DNA of 10,317 nt from Owenia fusiformis (taxonomy: Eukaryota > Annelida > Polychaeta > Sabellida > Oweniidae): NCBI GenBank assembly GCA_903813345.2, contig CAIIXF020000009.1:12708030-12718346 (forward strand), in the 5' to 3' direction. Below the pieces are notes generated by a model. The model was not told the origin of the DNA. It searched no databases and saw only the letters and a list, made by a program, of their open reading frames with translations. This document shows, piece after piece, positions 7,222-10,317 of the stretch. The translations under genes and the position numbers were made by a program. The first letter of the stretch is position 1, and every line of letters starts with the position of its first letter.

Positions 7222-7256
7222 AATTTTCGTTAGCTGCGTATACCAAGGGTGTTAAG

Positions 7257-7800
7257 GAAAATTAGAAAGAACCAAATCATTGATGTACGAGTATAACATG
7301 ACGTCAAATGGAAGTGAGTTTTTTTGTTTTTGACCTCTTAATCCTTGAGACGCTCGACAATTTTGAGATTCACAACTTGTATGGTATCCTTATCTTTCCT
7401 CTCAACCCCTGGGACGTTTTCGTCTCGAAACAGAACTCTTTTGACATTACAGTTTACCTCCACTTTTTCAAGCCCAATATGTTTTCTTTGAAGTGTCAAA
7501 TTATTATCAGTTCGCTCGGTGCGTGCCTTTTAGTCTGATAAGGCATGCTATGACATCGACACATGCCTCGAGGTTCTCAATTCACAGCGTTCCCTTATCA
7601 ACTCGACCGAAACTTAAGTGATAGAATAGTCTGATGAATCTACATGAACTTTTTTTTAATAATCGCACGTTTAGCTAATTTTTGATTGAAGTCATGAACG
7701 TTATAATTTTTGAATGTAATGGATTAAGTCGCTCTCGACTATTCGAGCCCAAAAACGGATGTATCGCTAGTTAGTATTCGTTTAAAATTACCACAATCAC
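7257..7800. other. Non-coding stretch downstream of the 621-bp element
   Basis: Open frames exist on both strands (plus 7308-7538; minus about 7330-7530), but composition follows strand purine/pyrimidine bias and no splice sites support them. A perfect CRE TGACGTCA lies at 7299-7306. Confidence 0.35.
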
Positions 7801-7822
7801 CCATCTGAAAGAGCATGAAACC

Positions 7823-7860
7823 ATGGCGCAGTTGTCCCGGATTCGATACCCGGTTCAGGC
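7823..7860 (+). mobile_element. Remnant of a tRNA-derived SINE head
   Basis: ATGGCGCAGTTG (7823-7834) resembles an RNA polymerase III A box, and GTCCCGGATTCGATACCCGG (7833-7852) resembles a tRNA T-arm/B box (GGTTCGANTCC with changes). In a working promoter the boxes lie several tens of bases apart; here only a few bases separate them, so the middle is deleted. No tRNA cloverleaf or SINE tail can be seen. Confidence 0.4.
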
Positions 7861-8412
7861 AACACTTATTTGCTTGGTGTGTTTCTGGGGGAGTTAATGG
7901 AGACTTAATGCATATAAAATCGAAACGGAAACCTGTACGTATAAATCGCCCTACACAAATGAATATATTTTTCTAACATAAAACAATCGTTCGATTACAG
8001 TGTTTACTTAGTTCGTTACTTAGTACAAATTAGACTACAAATCATCGTGTAATATGCCAATGATAGTTTTACAGCTGGTTTTCTCTGATACATATTTTAA
8101 ACATTCTCGTTTCATAAGACATTTGGGGCTAAACATGTATGACATACATCATTTTCTTCAGAAAGCATTATACCATGCATCGAAATCAAAATTGCCAGCA
8201 TAGTATTCAAAAGACATGAGTATAATGATTCCCGTTGCCACCATCGTGAAATTGCAAATCTCTAGTTCTAAACACAGCTCTGAAGCTGATCGGGTATATG
8301 AAGTAGACTAATTAGCGCTTGTTTTGTATGCGCGCTATACACAAGCGTTGATTCATGGACTTTGCGTTCGCGGTTACGTTGTGAAAGCTTAAACTCTCCA
8401 CTTAGTGGTCCA
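7861..8412. other. Non-coding stretch before the second inverted-repeat element
   Basis: No supportable exon. A stem of CGCTTGT (8316-8322) with ACAAGCG (8341-8347), enclosing GTAT...ATAC, forms an imperfect 34-base hairpin. Confidence 0.35.
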
Positions 8413-8918
8413 TAATAGTATAGTTTCGTTATAGCTTTTGAAATCTCGCTAAATCTCGTTTTTCGTGAGATTTTAAGAGACTTGCATATTAGACCTCTAA
8501 TGACTTACATTACCTTCTTTTAAATGGTATATTTGAATTCAGTGGAATGTTTTCTCCTAAAATAGCTTTGATTTACACAGTTATGTAATTTGAATAATTT
8601 TCTATGACAATTTAAAAAAAGTTGGGCCAAATGTCCATAGATGCAATGCTAAAATTCTTTAAAACCGTGGATTATTTGTATGTCAATCAACATTAGCATG
8701 TTTAATCACAACATGTTCATAAACAGGGTCATCATGTGGTATATCATTCAAGTTTTATACAGATTCAACAAACACACTTTGATAAATCATGAAATTAAGC
8801 CACTTTTCCAAGATTTTAGCATGTAAGTGAATGGAGCTCTAGCCAGAGTTAAAAGCTGAATAAAAGATGGCAGCACGAGATTTCATTGATTTTTCTGCTA
8901 TTTAGAAACTATCCTATT
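8413..8918 (-). mobile_element. TA-flanked inverted-repeat element, copy 2, reverse orientation (about 503 bp)
   Basis: The reverse complement of 8413-8918 aligns end to end with copy 1, with roughly 30 differences by eye (about 94 percent). TA lies at 8413-8414; the other flank reads TC where TA is expected, a likely point change. Both ends keep the short inverted repeats (outer ATAGGATAGTTTC, inner ATAGTATAGTTTC). Because homology stops exactly at these ends on both sides, it is a separate insertion of the same element rather than one arm of a single large transposon. Confidence 0.75.
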
Positions 8919-8974
8919 CGTACAAAAGGCGCGTGTCAACTCGCATAGGCATTCATCCCCTGTCTGTGTATCAG

Positions 8975-9036
8975 TCGCTTACAAAGCAAAAGCCTCCTTC
9001 AATGAGGATTTCCTGTGGATATTTTGGCGATTTCAA
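8975..9036 (+). CDS. Weak internal exon candidate
   Basis: A stretch open from 8906 to 9106 contains a pyrimidine-rich acceptor (TGTCTGTGTATCAG, ending 8974) and a weak donor (CAA|GTGTAT at 9037). The product would be about 20 residues beginning SLTKQKPPSMRISCG. Its end phase does not match either acceptor of the terminal exon candidate. Low confidence. Confidence 0.15.
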
Positions 9037-9183
9037 GTGTATGTCAATTGAATCATACATGTATGAACAAACATTAAATTCATTTTATTTAAATTGGAAA
9101 GACCAATGAGAAGTTGAAAACTGAGACTGAACATGTCATTCTTGGGAGAAAATGTTGTTTGCTTGTAATCCTACAACAAAGAG

Positions 9184-9333
9184 TCTGATCGTTCCACATC
9201 AATCCTATCAAAGACAAAACATTTTAACGCTCTGAAAGATTTTAAGAAAGCTCAATTCTTTGAGAGGTCTACTTTACGCGATCCGAGATCTGTTCCGTTT
9301 GAAGAAAGAGAGAGGATAGAGCAACGGCTGTAA
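9184..9333 (+). CDS. Candidate terminal coding exon
   Basis: Seen: the frame is open from 9169 to TAA at 9331-9333. The acceptor could be CAAAGAG|TCT (exon from 9184, phase 0) or CAAAG|AGT (from 9182). The 49 residues are charged and helix-prone, with FERSTLRDPRSVPFEERER near the C-terminus; mixed codon use looks protein-like. Three AATAAA signals follow within 600 bases. Inference: the last exon of the plus-strand gene that starts at 2457, because phase 0 also fits that gene's first donor. But purine-rich DNA yields such charged frames by chance, and the tract before the acceptor is poor. The family is not recognised. Confidence 0.33.
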   Translation, partial: SDRSTSILSKTKHFNALKDFKKAQFFERSTLRDPRSVPFEERERIEQRL

Positions 9334-9950
9334 AACACATTTACTTCAATATCTGTTCAACACAACTGATCGGGCTTCGATAAGAATCACACAGGTATAA
9401 CATTCCTTAAGATAGTAAGTAAATTACGGGCTTCTTAACAGGTTTTCTTAATTTTGATGTTTACAAACATCAGATATCTCGTTTCTCTGGTTTATACCTG
9501 ATTGTTCTCATTTAGACGCCATCATAGGATTCTCATCATGAATCGGGGCGGATCTGGAAATAAACGATGAGGATTTATATTTTTGAATCTTTTCTCTTGT
9601 CTTGGAAAACTTGACTTGAAGCCATCTTTGAAAATTTATTTTTTGTACCGAGGCCGTTTTAATAAGCCTTAGTGTTGAAGATGATGGTCACAAAATACAT
9701 TTTCACCCGCAATTGAAAAAAAATCGAGGCCGGAAATATCCCTTGATCCGACAATAAAAATGATAACTAAATCTGTTTCCTATTTTGAATAATGAATTTG
9801 GTTTTGCATGAGACAAATACATGCACGGTTAAGACATTCCCTCTTGCGGCATTTTGGCTGCATCATATCATTTTAGCATCTTCGATGATCTACCTTTGTG
9901 TATACTATATATAGGATAAATCAATAAATGTCCTCGTCTTTTGGTATATT
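9334..9950 (+). other. Probable 3' untranslated region of the plus-strand gene
   Basis: No exon-like frame follows the TAA at 9331. AATAAA occurs at 9559-9564, 9753-9758 and 9923-9928. The region is credible as a 3' UTR only if the terminal exon is real. A forkhead-like palindrome TGTTTACAAACA lies at about 9459-9470. Confidence 0.3.
9923..9928 (+). terminator. Best poly(A) signal candidate
   Basis: AATAAA is followed within about 30 bases by a GT/T-rich stretch (TCGTCTTTTGGTATATTTTTG), the expected layout of a cleavage and polyadenylation site. The two earlier AATAAA copies have poorer downstream context. Confidence 0.3.
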
Positions 9951-10317
9951 TTTGAATCTCATGGAATACAGGCTACGTAGGATCGAACAAAATGAGTGTT
10001 ACAAAATCATAGGTAATGACTTCAAGCCAAATACTTTAGTATAACTGAATTGTACAGATTACTGTACATAGTATAGATTTGTAGAGCTACACGCCTGCGC
10101 AAAGTATATAAATTGATTTCGAATCATGTGAAGAAAATATATATTCTGTTGATCTTTGAATTCTGGATCAAATATGAACCTCTGGGGTAACGTTGGTTAC
10201 CGAAGGGCACGTTTGCTTTGTTTTTCTAGCATTCTATTTTAAGCTATCGATCAATCAAAGGTAACTAAATGTCAAAATTTTGCAAAATTTGTAATTTGCG
10301 TTTGGACTGACCTATGT
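9951..10317. other. Downstream DNA, nothing specific
   Basis: AT-rich sequence without exon-like frames. A small hairpin GGTAAC-GTTG-GTTACC lies at about 10186-10201. Confidence 0.4.

Larger units (their letters stand above)
6626..7256. mobile_element. 621-bp non-autonomous transposon with 50-bp terminal inverted repeats and TTAAG duplication
   Basis: The terminal inverted repeats at 6631-6680 and 7202-7251 match at 49 of 50 positions (outer ends CACCCTTGG/CCAAGGGTG). The flanks are TTAAG at 6626-6630 and 7252-7256. The near-perfect ends imply a recent insertion or continued selection on the ends. There is no transposase. A 5-bp TTAAG duplication could also be read as a TTAA target plus one base. 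Known TTAA users are piggyBac and Kolobok; 5-bp duplications occur in other families, so I leave the superfamily open. It contains the nested inverted repeat at 6685-6930 and subterminal repeats at 7187-7221. Confidence 0.85.

Noticed and set aside
7330-7530. Minus-strand stretch open for about 60 codons, Lys/Glu/Val-rich, without ATG
   Set aside because: It looks coding at first, but the strand is purine-rich, which suppresses stops and yields charged residues. I found no convincing acceptor.
5238-8918. A single 3.7-kb transposon with 505-bp terminal inverted repeats
   Set aside because: Each arm has its own short inverted-repeat ends next to TA, and no target duplication matches outside the pair. 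Two separate insertions explain this better.
1-10317. CRISPR array, prokaryotic operon, intact tRNA or rRNA, retroviral gene
   Set aside because: No regularly spaced identical repeats, no ribosome-binding-site-linked genes, no cloverleaf, and no reverse transcriptase or integrase motifs were seen on either strand.

Overview
This is AT-rich, intron-rich, repeat-rich animal nuclear DNA. GT-AG splice signals, short coding exons in long non-coding sequence, a type II membrane-protein exon, a tRNA-derived SINE remnant and several non-autonomous inverted-repeat transposons all point to a metazoan. The mixture of small palindromic elements suggests a marine invertebrate, perhaps a mollusc, but nothing here fixes the phylum. 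There are no prokaryotic genes, CRISPR arrays, rRNAs or intact tRNAs.

Layout. (1) 1-531, minus strand: the 5' end of a protein-coding gene that leaves the window on the left. Its first coding exon (531 down to 205, 109 codons) encodes a short basic cytoplasmic tail, one membrane anchor and a coiled-coil-like stem, and ends at a good splice donor. The first intron carries a close match to the vertebrate CTCF consensus. (2) About 540-2290: intergenic or upstream DNA with a G-quadruplex candidate at 1406-1428. (3) 2286-3031, plus strand: a perfect CRE, then a candidate first coding exon (2457-2648) whose product starts with an N-myristoylation-like MGGLGSKDK, then a phase-compatible candidate second exon from 2862. 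That second exon contains an in-frame TAA and two GTAAGT donors. A candidate terminal exon lies at 9184-9333, followed by poly(A) signals. If these belong together, the gene spans about 7 kb and most of the mobile elements below sit in its intron(s). This gene model is tentative.

(4) 3680-4710: a cluster of small foldback structures, followed by a degenerate two-unit tandem repeat with four copies of an AATTCAAAATGGCC-like motif. (5) 5238-8918: two about 502-bp copies of one TA-flanked terminal-inverted-repeat element in opposite orientation, about 2.7 kb apart. Between them is a separate 621-bp element with 50-bp terminal inverted repeats and a TTAAG duplication. That element contains a second nested inverted repeat whose loop is a 36-bp tandem duplication. 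(6) 9334-10317: probable 3' untranslated and downstream DNA.

I see no multi-gene system in which products cooperate. The most notable content is the first exon of the membrane-protein gene and the layered inverted-repeat architecture. If that architecture is transcribed as intron, it could form a long double-stranded RNA.
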